Shown: piece by piece, positions 50,667 through 60,563 of the stretch
Layout of the letters: each line of letters starts with the position of its first letter
Numbering within the stretch: position 1 is the stretch's first letter
Assembly: GCF_019711655.1 (NCBI RefSeq)
Contig: NZ_JAIGNU010000001.1
Location: 1,521,501-1,585,500, forward strand
Direction of reading: 5' to 3'
Source: Qipengyuania mesophila
GTDB lineage: Bacteria > Pseudomonadota > Alphaproteobacteria > Sphingomonadales > Sphingomonadaceae
Length of the DNA stretch: 64,000 bases
The notes under the pieces: generated by a model
Told to the model about the DNA's origin: nothing
Databases searched by the model: none
The model's input: the letters and a program-made list of their open reading frames with translations, nothing else
Made by a program: the position numbers and the translations under genes

Positions 50667-53600
50667 CTAGCGCGACAGCAGGTTGCGCGCCATGCTCGCG
50701 ACCTGCGCCAACATCGCCGGGGCAACCGGCGACTGGCCCTGCGCTCGTGAGACCATCGAGCGGAAGCCGCGTACCGCGACCTCCTGCTCCTCGGCCCATT
50801 TGGCGACGATGGCTGACATGTCCTTCTTGGCATCCTTGCGCCGCGCGAGGCGCCGCAACAGCTCGAGCCGCATCTGCTGGAAGTCGCGGGCGAGGCCCGA
50901 GACGAGCAGCCGCTCCCAGACATCCGACGGGCTCATCAGCGCCGCGGTCGACTGCGCCCAGTCGAGCCCCAGCCGGCGACCGACATCGGTGAAGGCGGCG
51001 GCCAGGTTGCGCGCCGCAATGCCGGATTCGCTGGCGAGTTTGGCGAGGCCCACGGCGCCGTCGAGATCGTAGAGATGCGCCACTCGAGCGGCGAGCGGGG
51101 CAGGCGCGCCGGCAGACACAAGCTGTTCGCGCAGGCGATCGGACTGCTGGCGCGACTCGGAGCTCAGGAGTTCGCCGGTCGCGTCGGACAGCTGGGCCGC
51201 GCCCTTGCCGATCTCGGCAACCAGCGCGCTTGGGTCGACGCTGCCCGAAGAGGTGCGCAGCACGTCGGACATGAGATTGCCGGCCGCCGCGGCAATCCGG
51301 TCGAACAGCATCAGCCGGGCATTCTCGGGCATGGGGCTGGCATCAATCGACGCCCACAGCGCGGGCAGGTCGAACAGCTCCTCGGCCGCGACGAATGCGG
51401 CGGCGACCTGGATCAGTTCGACGCCTTCCTCTTCGGCGAGTTCGAAGGGATGGACCATGCCGAGGCGGTTGACGATGCGGTTGGCAAGCTTGGTCGCGAT
51501 GATCTCGCGGCGCAGCTGGTGGCCTTCGATCTGCGTCTTGAACTTCTTGCGCATCGGTTCGGGAAAGGCCGCGAACAGCGTGGCCTCGAGCAGCGCATCG
51601 TCGGCGAGCGTGCCGCGTTCGATCGCATCCTGCAGCACCAACTTCGACGAGGACAGCAGCACCGCCAGTTCGGGCCGGGTCAGGCCCAGTCCGTCGGCGG
51701 CGCGGCGCTGAAGTGTCTGGTCGTCGGCGAGCCCTTCGGTCCGGCGATCGAGATTGCCGCCCGCTTCGAGCGTCTCGATGATGTGGCGCTGTGAAGCCAT
51801 CGCTCGTGCCCCGCCGACCTCGGCGATCGAGAGCGCGAGCGCCTGCAGGCGGTTGTCCTCGAGCACGATCCGGCCGACTTCGTCGGTCATCGACTCGAGC
51901 AGCGCGACGCGCTTGGGCTCGCTCAGCTTGCCGGCGCGCTTGGCCGCGGCCAGCGCGATCTTGATGTTGACCTCGTTGTCCGAGCAGTCGACCCCGGCCG
52001 AATTGTCGATGAAATCGGTATTCGAGCGCCCGCCGGACTGGGCGAATTCGATGCGACCCGCCTGGGTGATGCCGAGATTGGCGCCCTCGCCGATGACCTT
52101 GGCGCGCAGTTCGCGCGCATCGACCCGTAGCGCGTCGTTGGCCGGATCGCCGACCTGGACGTTGTTCTCGTGCGCCGCCTTCACATAGGTACCGATGCCG
52201 CCGAACCAGATGAGGTCGACCGGCGCGCGGAGGATCGCCGAGATCAGCGCCTCGGGTTCGATTTCGCGCTGTTCAATACCCAGCTTGGCCTGCATCGGTT
52301 TCGACAGCTTGATGCTCTTGGCGTCGCGCGGGAACACGCCGCCGCCCTTGGAGATCAGCGTGCTGTCATAGTCTTCCCAACTCGATCGCGGGAGCTCGAA
52401 CAGGCGCTTGCGTTCCTTCCAGCTCGACGCCGGATCGGGATCGGGATCGAGGAAGATGTGGCGATGGTCGAAGGCCGCGACAAGCTTGATCGCCTGCGAC
52501 AGCAACATGCCGTTGCCGAAGACGTCGCCCGACATGTCGCCGCAGCCGACGACTTCGACGCTTTCGCTCTGCACGTCGGTGCCCATTTCGAGGAAATGGC
52601 GCTGGACGCTGACCCAGGCACCCTTCGCGGTGATGCCCATGGCCTTGTGGTCGTAGCCCTTCGAGCCGCCGCTGGCGAAGGCATCGTCGAGCCAGAAGTC
52701 CTTCGATTCGGCGATCGCATTGGCGACATCGGAGAAGGTGGCAGTACCCTTGTCGGCGGCGACCACGAAATAGGGGTCTTCGCCGTCGGTGATGACGACC
52801 TCGCTAGGATGGACAACCTTGTCGTCGACGATGTTGTCGGTGACCGACAGCAGCGTGCGAATGAAGATCTCGTAGCTGGCGCGCCCTTCGGCAGCCCAGC
52901 CTTCGCGGTCGATGGCGGGATTGGGCAGCTGCTTGGGATAGAATCCGCCCTTGGCGCCGGTCGGAACGATCACTGCGTTCTTGACCCTCTGCGCCTTCAT
53001 CAGGCCGAGGATTTCGGTGCGGAAGTCGTCGCGCCGGTCTGACCAGCGCAACCCGCCGCGTGCGACCGGGCCGCTGCGCAGGTGGATGCCCTCGACCCGG
53101 CGCGAATAGACGAAGATCTCGCGATAGGGGACCGGCTTGGGCAGGTTGGGTACCTTGGCCGAATCGATCTTGAAGGCGAGCGCTTCGGCCGAGGCAGGGG
53201 CGAAGGCGTTGGTGCGCAGGATCGCGTCGATCAGCGAATTGTAGAGCCGCAGCAGCCGGTCATCGTTGATCGCCTTGACCTTGGCTAGCCCGCGCTTGAT
53301 CGCCGTGCGCGCCTCTTCGACTGCCTTGTCGCGGCCGTTGCCGAAATGCGGGTCGTGGCGCGCGGTGAAGAGCGCGACCAGCGCGCGCGTCACGTCCGGT
53401 GCGGCGGCGAGCGCGTCGACCACGGTGTAGATGGTGAAGCCCATCCCTGCTTGGCGCAGGTAGCGGTAAAAGGCGCGCAGCCAATTGGCCTCGCGCGCGG
53501 CCAGGCCGGCCTCGGGCACCAATCGGTTGAAGGGATCGTTCTCCGCCTCCCCATTGAGCACGGCGGCGATTGCTTCTTCGATTCCTTCCGACCGGTCGAT

Positions 53601-55355
53601 GAGCGTCTTGGGATCGGCACCGGGCTTCAGGTCGAGCAGGAAGTCGTGGATCGTCCCCAGCCGGCCATCGTCGAGCACTGTCGGCATTTCCGAACGGACG
53701 TAGAAGCCGAAGTCTTCGAGCGCGGGCACGCCCTCCGATAGTGGCAGGCTCCCTTCGGACTGGTAGAGCTTGAGGCGCAGGCAGCCGGGAACCTCGCGCT
53801 CGCAGAAATACATCCGCGCCCCGCGCACCACTTCCTCGTTTTCGAGGCTGGCGCCGAGTTCGTGCAGGCGTGAAATGTCGTAGGCCGCCTCGCGCGGGCC
53901 GAAACGACCTCGGAAGGCGGTCGGGAAATGTTCGGCGAAGCGCATGGCGAGACCGGCTGCGCGCGAGCCTTCTTCGAGGGCGCCGAGTTCGGCTTCGACC
54001 GCTTCGCTCCAACCGCGCAGGAGCGTCTGCATCTGTTCCTCGAGCGCGTCCTCGTCGGGCGCCTTGTCGCCGTCGCGAATGTCGAAGACGAAGCGCAAAG
54101 TGGCCAGGTTGCCGCCCTCGACCTCGAGGCTCCAGTCGAGCAGCCGTGCCGAGGCGGCCTCTTCGAGCAGGGCCTGGATCTCGAGCCGGACCTGCGTCGC
54201 GACCATGTCGCGCGGCAACCAGACGAAGGCGAAGAGGTGGCGGGCGAGCGGTGCCTCGATCAACGCGAGGCGCGGGCGCGGGCGGTCGACCAGGCTCATC
54301 ATGGTCGTCGCGACGCGCTCGACGTCGTCCTCCGAGAAGCCGATCAGCAAATCGTGCGGCAGCGTGGTCAGCGCGTGGACCAGTGCCTTGCCGGCATGGC
54401 CTGTATCGTCGAAGCCGTGGCGCGTGCGCAGCGCATCGAGCTGGCGGCGCAGGCGCGGCACGTTGCGCGGTGGCGCGGAGAGCGCGGCGCTGGTCCAGAC
54501 GCCGGCATGGACCGAGAGAGCGACCGTCTTGCCGACGTCCTCGACCGGGACAATGAGAAGGTCGAGCGGGACGCGGCGATGCACGTTGCTGAGATGGTTG
54601 GCCTTGATGATCAGCGGGCGACGCGGGTCGTCGCCCTGCTCGAACCAGGCAAAGGCACGCTCGTATGAGCTTTCGGCGAGCAGTTCCTGCGCGCTCTGGC
54701 GGCAGATGCCGAGCTCGTCCTCCTGACGCCCGTCGCGAAAGCGGGTGACATGGCCGAGCTGGGTCAGCATGCCCGAATTGAGCCAGTCGAGCAGTTCGGC
54801 ACCCTCGCCATCTACTGCAGCGATGCGTTTGGCATCCTCGGCCATGGCCTCCTGCAGGCGGGGCCAATCAGCCACCGCCGCGCGGACGTCGGCGAGCGTG
54901 GTCTTGAGCGTCTCCTGCAGCTGCCGACGAGTCTTGGCATCGACGCGCGCGGCCTCGATGTAGATCATCGATTCCCAGAAAGCGTCTTCGGGATCGCCAT
55001 CGGGAATGGCTTTCAGCACGCCTTTGTCATCGCGTTCGACGGGGATGACCGGGTGGACGAGCCGGTCGATCGACAGGCCAAGCGCCGCGATCGTTGCGGC
55101 CACCGAATCGACCAGGAAGGGCATGTCGTCGTTGATGATCGCGATGCGTGTCATGCGGCGTTCGTCGCTGACACTCTCGATCGCCATCGCCGAGCGACCG
55201 GGAGTGCGCTGAACCGCCAGCTGGCCGACGAATTCGGCAGCATCGCCGAGCTGCGCCTTGTCGAAGGGCGTATCGCCGCTCAGCAGCGAGAGCCGCATGC
55301 GGTCGGTGATGGCATTCTGGAGCTTCTTGGGAAGTGCGGCAGTTGTCGAACCCAT
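50667..55355 (-). CDS. NAD-specific glutamate dehydrogenase, large type
   Basis: Oxidatively deaminates glutamate to 2-oxoglutarate with NAD. The 1562-residue subunit is the L-180 type found in many alphaproteobacteria. N-terminal ACT-like regulatory segments (MTRIAIINDDMPFLVDSVAATIAALGLS) are followed by the catalytic centre (GPVARGGLRWSDRRDDFRTEI, KNAVIVPTGAKGGFYPK, VGCGDMSGDVFGNGML, FGGIGTYVK) and a long helical C-terminus. The ATG has GGAGAG upstream. It is a single-gene unit with a 178-base upstream gap that shows no other gene. Confidence 0.96.
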   Translation of the reverse strand: MGSTTAALPKKLQNAITDRMRLSLLSGDTPFDKAQLGDAAEFVGQLAVQRTPGRSAMAIESVSDERRMTRIAIINDDMPFLVDSVAATIAALGLSIDRLVHPVIPVERDDKGVLKAIPDGDPEDAFWESMIYIEAARVDAKTRRQLQETLKTTLADVRAAVADWPRLQEAMAEDAKRIAAVDGEGAELLDWLNSGMLTQLGHVTRFRDGRQEDELGICRQSAQELLAESSYERAFAWFEQGDDPRRPLIIKANHLSNVHRRVPLDLLIVPVEDVGKTVALSVHAGVWTSAALSAPPRNVPRLRRQLDALRTRHGFDDTGHAGKALVHALTTLPHDLLIGFSEDDVERVATTMMSLVDRPRPRLALIEAPLARHLFAFVWLPRDMVATQVRLEIQALLEEAASARLLDWSLEVEGGNLATLRFVFDIRDGDKAPDEDALEEQMQTLLRGWSEAVEAELGALEEGSRAAGLAMRFAEHFPTAFRGRFGPREAAYDISRLHELGASLENEEVVRGARMYFCEREVPGCLRLKLYQSEGSLPLSEGVPALEDFGFYVRSEMPTVLDDGRLGTIHDFLLDLKPGADPKTLIDRSEGIEEAIAAVLNGEAENDPFNRLVPEAGLAAREANWLRAFYRYLRQAGMGFTIYTVVDALAAAPDVTRALVALFTARHDPHFGNGRDKAVEEARTAIKRGLAKVKAINDDRLLRLYNSLIDAILRTNAFAPASAEALAFKIDSAKVPNLPKPVPYREIFVYSRRVEGIHLRSGPVARGGLRWSDRRDDFRTEILGLMKAQRVKNAVIVPTGAKGGFYPKQLPNPAIDREGWAAEGRASYEIFIRTLLSVTDNIVDDKVVHPSEVVITDGEDPYFVVAADKGTATFSDVANAIAESKDFWLDDAFASGGSKGYDHKAMGITAKGAWVSVQRHFLEMGTDVQSESVEVVGCGDMSGDVFGNGMLLSQAIKLVAAFDHRHIFLDPDPDPASSWKERKRLFELPRSSWEDYDSTLISKGGGVFPRDAKSIKLSKPMQAKLGIEQREIEPEALISAILRAPVDLIWFGGIGTYVKAAHENNVQVGDPANDALRVDARELRAKVIGEGANLGITQAGRIEFAQSGGRSNTDFIDNSAGVDCSDNEVNIKIALAAAKRAGKLSEPKRVALLESMTDEVGRIVLEDNRLQALALSIAEVGGARAMASQRHIIETLEAGGNLDRRTEGLADDQTLQRRAADGLGLTRPELAVLLSSSKLVLQDAIERGTLADDALLEATLFAAFPEPMRKKFKTQIEGHQLRREIIATKLANRIVNRLGMVHPFELAEEEGVELIQVAAAFVAAEELFDLPALWASIDASPMPENARLMLFDRIAAAAGNLMSDVLRTSSGSVDPSALVAEIGKGAAQLSDATGELLSSESRQQSDRLREQLVSAGAPAPLAARVAHLYDLDGAVGLAKLASESGIAARNLAAAFTDVGRRLGLDWAQSTAALMSPSDVWERLLVSGLARDFQQMRLELLRRLARRKDAKKDMSAIVAKWAEEQEVAVRGFRSMVSRAQGQSPVAPAMLAQVASMARNLLSR

Positions 55356-55532
55356 GAGGGGCCTCTCTCCTGGCGGCGCATGATCATTTCGGCGCCGCGA
55401 AATATCCGAGTCGTTTTGCGCTACGACCTATGAGCCGCGCCTAGGCCCCTTGGCACAAGCTCGCAAGGTGCTGCGCGCGCAATTTCGCAATCGTATGCGC
55501 AAGATGAGGGAAGCGATGCCGCTACGGCATGC

Positions 55533-56510
55533 TCAGCCGGTCAGCGTCTCCATCGCCAGGCGCAGCGATCGGCAGCGTGCCTGCGGATCGAACATGCTGC
55601 CGCCGAAGATCACCTCGTCCGCGCCGGTGCGCGAAACGAAGGCGCGCACCGCCTCGGCGGCCTGCCCGGGTGTGCCGATCGCGCTCGCCTGGCCGATATG
55701 CGCGAGCATGGCCTGCGTCGGAGCGGGCAGGCTCTCGCGATACCCGCGCACGGGCGGCGGCAGCTTGCCCGGCGTGCCCGTGCGCAACGCCACGAAGGCC
55801 TGCAGTTGCGACGAGGCGAGATACTCCGCCTCCTCCTCGGTATCGGACACGAAGAGGTTCATCGCGACCATGACATGCGGTTTCTCGAACGCCTCCGACG
55901 GCTGGAAATCGCGGCGATAGACTGCGAGCGCGGAATCGAGGTGATCGGGCGCGAAATGGCTCGCGAAGGCATAGGGCAGGCCGAGCTTCGCGGCGAGCTG
56001 CGCGCCGAACAGGCTCGAGCCGAGCATCCAGAATTCGGGGCGTGCGCCGAGGCCGGGGGTGGGGTGGATGGCGGTCTCGCCCGCCATCAGCGCCATCAGC
56101 TCGACCACGTCCTGCGGGAACATCTCCGCCGCGCGGTGGAGGTCCTTGCGCAGCGCGCGTTGCAGTTCCGGCCCGGCCCCGGGCGCCCGTCCGAGGCCGA
56201 GGTCGACACGGCCCGGAAACAGCGCGTCGAGCGTGCCGAACTGCTCGGCGATCTGGAACGGCGTGTGGTTCGGCAACATGATCCCGCCCGACCCGATGCG
56301 GATGGTGGATGTGGCGTTGCCGATATGCGCGAGCACGACCGAGGTCGCGCCGCCCGCGATCCCGGCCATGGCGTGGTGCTCGGCGACCCAGAAGCGCTTG
56401 CATCCCACGTCTTCGGCCGTCTTGGCCAGCTGCGTCGCGGCATCGAGTGCCTCGCCCACCGTGCCTCCATCGCGAACGGGGACGAGGTCGAGGACCGAAT
56501 AGGCGGTCAC
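55533..56510 (-). CDS. LLM-class flavin-dependent oxidoreductase
   Basis: Luciferase-like TIM-barrel flavoprotein of 325 residues: SVLDLVPVRDGGT at the N-terminus, RFWVAEHHAMAGIAGGATSVVLAHIGNATSTIRIGSGGIMLPNH, and the C-terminal IGTPGQAAEAVRAFV. This is the common bacterial 'MsnO8-like' LLM family, with no established substrate. The ATG overlaps the stop of the TPR gene, making a four-base coupled end to a three-gene unit (hydrolase, TPR protein, this gene). Confidence 0.92.
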   Translation of the reverse strand: MTAYSVLDLVPVRDGGTVGEALDAATQLAKTAEDVGCKRFWVAEHHAMAGIAGGATSVVLAHIGNATSTIRIGSGGIMLPNHTPFQIAEQFGTLDALFPGRVDLGLGRAPGAGPELQRALRKDLHRAAEMFPQDVVELMALMAGETAIHPTPGLGARPEFWMLGSSLFGAQLAAKLGLPYAFASHFAPDHLDSALAVYRRDFQPSEAFEKPHVMVAMNLFVSDTEEEAEYLASSQLQAFVALRTGTPGKLPPPVRGYRESLPAPTQAMLAHIGQASAIGTPGQAAEAVRAFVSRTGADEVIFGGSMFDPQARCRSLRLAMETLTG

Positions 56511-57346
56511 TGTTCGAGCTGCTCGAGATAGGCGCGTGCGCGCGTTGCCTCTTGGCTCTGCGGGGCGACCTGCAGCACCGATTCGAAGCTGCGGCGCGCC
56601 TCGTCCTCGCGGCCGGCCAGCGCGGCAATCACGCCTGCCTCAAGCCCGATGGCCGGATCCTGCGGCGCGAGCAGCGCGGCCTGGGCGATCTGTTCGCGCG
56701 CCTCGCCCAGCCGTTCGAGGCGCCGCGAAAGCGTTGCCGAGAGCAGCCAGGCGCGGGAATTGGCGGGATCGTTGCCACGCGCGCTCGCCAGCGCTTCGAC
56801 GGCTTCCTCGTTGCGACCCAGCGCGACGAGTGCGCGCGCGCGATCGACCGCGACGCTGGCCATCAGCGGGCCATCTTCGGCCTGGGTGGCAAAGCCGATC
56901 GAGCGAGCGAAGGCGATCTCCGCGATTGCGGGCTTGTCCTGCGCCATCGCGGCATTGCCTGCCATCGCCGCGAGCCGCGCCTGATAGGCGGGCGCGCCTT
57001 CGGGCACTTCGTCGGCGGCAAGGTCGAATGCGCGCTGTGCTTCGGCGAAATCCTCGAGCCGGACGAGCGCGAGGCCTAGGCAATGCGCGGACTGCGCCAG
57101 TTCGAGCTGGTTGGCCGCGGTCTCGCGCCAGGTCTGCGCCATGTCGCTCGCGGCCTCGGCGTCCTCGGTGGCGAGCGTGACGCATTCGGCCAGCTTGCCG
57201 CCCGAGGTCCCGGCGGTGGTCGTCGGCGGCTTCGCTTGCTCTTCCCTGACGCGCTCGCGCAGTTCGTCGGGCAGGTCGGGGAAGTCGCTGGTGGTGGTGC
57301 CGGGGCCGACCTGCATCAGGAGCAGGGCGAGAGCGGAGGTGATCAT
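56507..57346 (-). CDS. Exported TPR-repeat protein
   Basis: 279 residues. A short hydrophobic start (MITSALALLLMQVG) acts as signal or anchor; a linker rich in threonine and glycine is followed by TPR-like helices (LGLALVRLEDFAEAQRAFDLAADEVPEGAP, VALGRNEEAVEALASARGNDPANSRAWLL, LAGREDEARRSFESVLQVAPQS). The ATG at 57346 overlaps the stop of the hydrolase gene. The role is probably protein-protein contact in the envelope; no partner is known. Confidence 0.83.
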   Translation of the reverse strand: MITSALALLLMQVGPGTTTSDFPDLPDELRERVREEQAKPPTTTAGTSGGKLAECVTLATEDAEAASDMAQTWRETAANQLELAQSAHCLGLALVRLEDFAEAQRAFDLAADEVPEGAPAYQARLAAMAGNAAMAQDKPAIAEIAFARSIGFATQAEDGPLMASVAVDRARALVALGRNEEAVEALASARGNDPANSRAWLLSATLSRRLERLGEAREQIAQAALLAPQDPAIGLEAGVIAALAGREDEARRSFESVLQVAPQSQEATRARAYLEQLEQ

Positions 57347-58086
57347 GCGGGGCCTTTCGAAAGCGCGTCGATCGTGCGCAGCAGCAGGGCGATATCCTGC
57401 TCGCGCGACAGGCGATGGTCGCCGTCTTTTACCAGCGTGACCTGTACATCGTCCGAACGCAGCGATGCGGCGAGGCGCAGGCTGATCTCCCACGGCACGT
57501 CGGCGTCGCGCTGGCCGTGGATCAGCCGTACGGGCGCGTGGATCGCGATCTCACGGTCGAGCAGCAGCTGCGCCTGGCCATCAGCGAAGAAGCCGGGATG
57601 CATCGGGGTGGGATCGGGACCGTAGGGGTTCTCGTCGAAAACGGTCTCGCCTGCAGAGAGTTTGGCCTTGTCGGCCTCCGAGCGGCCCCATTCGGTGAAA
57701 TCGGGCGCGGAGGCGATGCCGACCATTCCCGCCAGCCGGCCACCCAGCGCAAGCCCCGCGAGCAGCATCAGCCAGCCGCCCATCGAGGAGCCGATCACCA
57801 CGACCGGACCTTCGACGACAGCCTCGACCAGCGCGAGCACCTCGTCGCGCCATCGCGAGAGCGTGCCGTCGGCGAAATCGCCCGCGCTTTCGCCGCAGCC
57901 CGAATAGTCGAGCAGCAGGCAGGCCTGCCTGCGTTCCTCGGCCCAGGCGAACAGCGCGGTCGCCTTGCCCCCCGCCATGTCGGACATGTAGCCGGGCAGG
58001 AAGACCAACGTGGGCCCGCTGCCGGGCGTGTAGCGATAGGCAATGCGGCGCCCGTCGGGCATGGTGTGGAACCGGGTTTCGCTCAT
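57343..58086 (-). CDS. Alpha/beta hydrolase (ABHD10-like)
   Basis: 247 residues: TLVFLPGYMSDMAGGKATALFAWA, the second-strand DYSGCGES, nucleophile serine in VIGSSMGGWLML, acid in HGQRDADVPW and histidine in KDGDHRLS. The layout resembles the ABHD10/palmitoyl-hydrolase group. Substrate unknown. It is the first gene of the unit with the TPR and LLM genes. Confidence 0.87.
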   Translation of the reverse strand: MSETRFHTMPDGRRIAYRYTPGSGPTLVFLPGYMSDMAGGKATALFAWAEERRQACLLLDYSGCGESAGDFADGTLSRWRDEVLALVEAVVEGPVVVIGSSMGGWLMLLAGLALGGRLAGMVGIASAPDFTEWGRSEADKAKLSAGETVFDENPYGPDPTPMHPGFFADGQAQLLLDREIAIHAPVRLIHGQRDADVPWEISLRLAASLRSDDVQVTLVKDGDHRLSREQDIALLLRTIDALSKGPA

Positions 58087-58126
58087 GCCGCATCGCTGTT
58101 CACCGCGCAGCGCGGGATTGCAACCC

Positions 58127-59203
58127 TCAGAAGAGATCGAACTCCTCGACGTCGGGATCGTCCTCGCACATCGACTTGAGCGCGGCGAACTCCTCCTCGG
58201 TCAGCACCGGCGGATATGTCTTCCCCTTGCGAGCCGACGAACGGTAGGCCTTGGCGCGTTCGGCCGACGACGGGTGGCTGGCGATCCAGCCGACCAGCGC
58301 CGGCGTGTCTTCGTCCTCGCCCGTCTCTTTGGCCAGGCGATCGAAGAAGCCTGCGGCACCGAGCGGCGAGATGTCGCTCTCGGCCATGCGCGCGCGGGCA
58401 TAATCGTCGGCCTCTCGTTCGGCCTCGCGCGAATAGCCCATCGAGGCGAGGCCGAACACCGAATTGGTCACGCGAGAATCGGTGCCGGCGAGCAGGATCG
58501 AGAGGCCGAATTGGCGCAGCAGCGCGGTCATCACGTGGCGCTCGCGCACATGGCCGACCTCGTGGCCGAGCACCCCGGCCAGTTCCTCGGGGCTTTCGGC
58601 CTGCTGGACGAGGCCGTCGAACAGCAGCACCTGCCCCCCGGGGAGGGCGACGGCATTGATCATGCCCATGTTGGCGACGCCTGCGCGCACCTTGACCTTG
58701 CCGGGATCGACCTTGGCGACAAGCTTGTCGAGAGCGGCGGTGCCTGCGGGGGTTTCGCACAGCCGGCCGCCGAAATCGCCGATCATTGCATGGCCGATAT
58801 TGCGCTCCCAGCTTTCCGGAATCCGCGGGCCGAGCCAGGCAGGAGCGGTGAGGAAGAGCGCGACCGCGGCCGCACTGGCGGCCCCGAAAATCGCTGCGGC
58901 GCGGCCCAGGCCGAGCTTGTCGACCCAGGCGCCGTATTCGCTCTTCCGCGGAAGCTGCGCAGCAAGCCCGGCAGGAAGGTCGTCGGGCAGGATCAAGCGG
59001 AAGTCGGGGATGCTCTCGCGCCGGTAGACGAGCTTTCCGCGGCGTGTTTCGGCATAGCGAAGGTCTTCGGTGGCGAATGCCTGCTCCGAGGTCGGGCCGG
59101 CGAGCCGGAACCCACCGTGCCCGTCCCAGGTCAGCTTGCCTTCGTGGCGCAGCGCATTGGTCCCGTCGTACCATTGCGCCTCGGTCTGGAAAGCATCCTC
59201 CAT
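58127..59203 (-). CDS. M48 family membrane metallopeptidase
   Basis: 358 residues: a cytoplasmic N-terminal part of about 100 residues (QWYDGTNALRHEGKLTWD... style), one membrane helix at about 102-122, then an M48 domain with HEVGH (214-218) and the third ligand in REAEREADDYARARM. The N-terminal part differs from the BepA-like M48 protein at 7460, and there are no TPR repeats. It starts 4 bases after the DUF898 gene; these two families are frequently neighbours. Confidence 0.9.
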   Translation of the reverse strand: MEDAFQTEAQWYDGTNALRHEGKLTWDGHGGFRLAGPTSEQAFATEDLRYAETRRGKLVYRRESIPDFRLILPDDLPAGLAAQLPRKSEYGAWVDKLGLGRAAAIFGAASAAAVALFLTAPAWLGPRIPESWERNIGHAMIGDFGGRLCETPAGTAALDKLVAKVDPGKVKVRAGVANMGMINAVALPGGQVLLFDGLVQQAESPEELAGVLGHEVGHVRERHVMTALLRQFGLSILLAGTDSRVTNSVFGLASMGYSREAEREADDYARARMAESDISPLGAAGFFDRLAKETGEDEDTPALVGWIASHPSSAERAKAYRSSARKGKTYPPVLTEEEFAALKSMCEDDPDVEEFDLF

Positions 59204-59207
59204 CGGC

Positions 59208-60299
59208 TCAGAACGCGCCCATGTCGAAGGCGTCGAGGAGGCCTTCGCCATGCTTGGCGGTCCTGGTTTCCGACTGGGTCAGTTCGTCGAGCAGGATTTC
59301 TCCGCCGGCCTCGAGATGCGTCATGAAGAACTTCCAGTGGCGGTAGGAAAGGAAGATCAGTCCGATCCCGAAGGTGAATACCACCAGCACGGCATCGACC
59401 ACCAGCAGCTTGACCCAGTCGCGCGTCGATGCCTCGAAACTGAAATGCAGGTCGCGCCAGCGCGTCGAGCCCACCACCACGCGGTAGAACTTGGCGTAGA
59501 AGGCCACTGCGATGAGTCCGAGGCCGAGATAGAAGAACAGGACCAGGCCGATGATTGCAGCGATTCCGCCGATCGCCATGCCGTCCTCGCCGCCGATGCC
59601 GTAGCCAGCGAGCGTGCCCATTCCGGCCATGACCACCCCACCCACGAAGAAGACGAACGGTGCGAGGTAGAACAGGAGGAAGCGGGCAAAGACCTCGCCC
59701 GGTTCGGCGTCGGATTCGAATTCGAACGGACCGAAGCTCATCTTCGACCAGCGCTCGTTCCACAGGCTGGTCATCGACCACGGAATGAGGAGGCCGAGCG
59801 GCAGCGTGCCGACTATCGTCTTCCACATGTAGGACAGGCCGAACAGGAAGCCGTTGCTGTCGCTACCCCCGCGAATGCCCCGCCAGCGGGTGCGCGAGAG
59901 GCGATAGCGCAAGGCCCTGAAGCGGGCCACGCCGCCGAGGTAGAAGATCGAGGTGAGGGCAATGAAGCCGAGCGCCACCCCGAGCGCCTCGTAGCCGCGG
60001 GCGATCAGGGCCTGTGCGATGAAGGTCATCCCGAAATAGGGCACGCCGAACAGGATCATGACCATCACGAAGCCGAGAAACAGCTCCATGCCGGTGCCCG
60101 CCCATTCGAGGTGTTCGTCGACGAACCGCGTGCGCGACCACAGATAGCGCCGTTCGCGCGCGGTAGCCCAGAACCGGTAGATGCCCAGCGTGACCACGGT
60201 CAGCAGCAGATTAGGGAAAGCGATCTTCGCGAATTCGCGCCAGTCGCCCTCGAAAGCAAAGGCGGAATCGTCGCCCTGCCCGTTATTGTCGTATTCCAT
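59208..60299 (-). CDS. DUF898 / YjgN family membrane protein
   Basis: 363 residues, six or more hydrophobic helices. Typical family segments are NLLLTVVTLGIYRFWATARERRYLWSRTRF, RYRLSRTRWRGIRGG and the repeated half FYRVVVGSTRWRDLHFSFE. Function unknown; commonly linked with an M48 peptidase, as here. The gene begins 60 bases after a small XRE regulator and may have its own promoter. Confidence 0.9.
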   Translation of the reverse strand: MEYDNNGQGDDSAFAFEGDWREFAKIAFPNLLLTVVTLGIYRFWATARERRYLWSRTRFVDEHLEWAGTGMELFLGFVMVMILFGVPYFGMTFIAQALIARGYEALGVALGFIALTSIFYLGGVARFRALRYRLSRTRWRGIRGGSDSNGFLFGLSYMWKTIVGTLPLGLLIPWSMTSLWNERWSKMSFGPFEFESDAEPGEVFARFLLFYLAPFVFFVGGVVMAGMGTLAGYGIGGEDGMAIGGIAAIIGLVLFFYLGLGLIAVAFYAKFYRVVVGSTRWRDLHFSFEASTRDWVKLLVVDAVLVVFTFGIGLIFLSYRHWKFFMTHLEAGGEILLDELTQSETRTAKHGEGLLDAFDMGAF

Positions 60300-60371
60300 G
60301 AAAAACCCCTTCGACCCACGCGCTTGGTCGTGGATCGAAGGGTTCGTGTCAATGACGATACGGCAAGATCG

Positions 60372-60563
60372 TCAATCGCGCTGGAAAATCTCCTCGATCG
60401 CGAGGCCGAATACATCGGCAATACGGAAGGCCAGCGGCAGCGAGGGGTCGTAACGGCCCGTCTCGATGGCGTTGACGCTCTGGCGCGAAACCTCGAGCGC
60501 TGTAGCCAGATCCTGCTGGCTCCAGTCGCGTTCGGCGCGCAGGACCTTGAGGCGGTTCTTCAC
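60372..60563 (-). CDS. Small XRE-type transcriptional regulator
   Basis: 63 residues, essentially one HTH: KNRLKVLRAERDWSQQDLATALEVSRQSVNAIETGRYDPSLPLAFRIADVFGLAIEEIF. This is the YozG/Cro-like single-domain type that often controls its own operon with small membrane proteins. The GTG start overlaps the stop of the preceding membrane-protein gene (GTGA). Likely third gene of a three-gene operon. Confidence 0.9.
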   Translation of the reverse strand: MKNRLKVLRAERDWSQQDLATALEVSRQSVNAIETGRYDPSLPLAFRIADVFGLAIEEIFQRD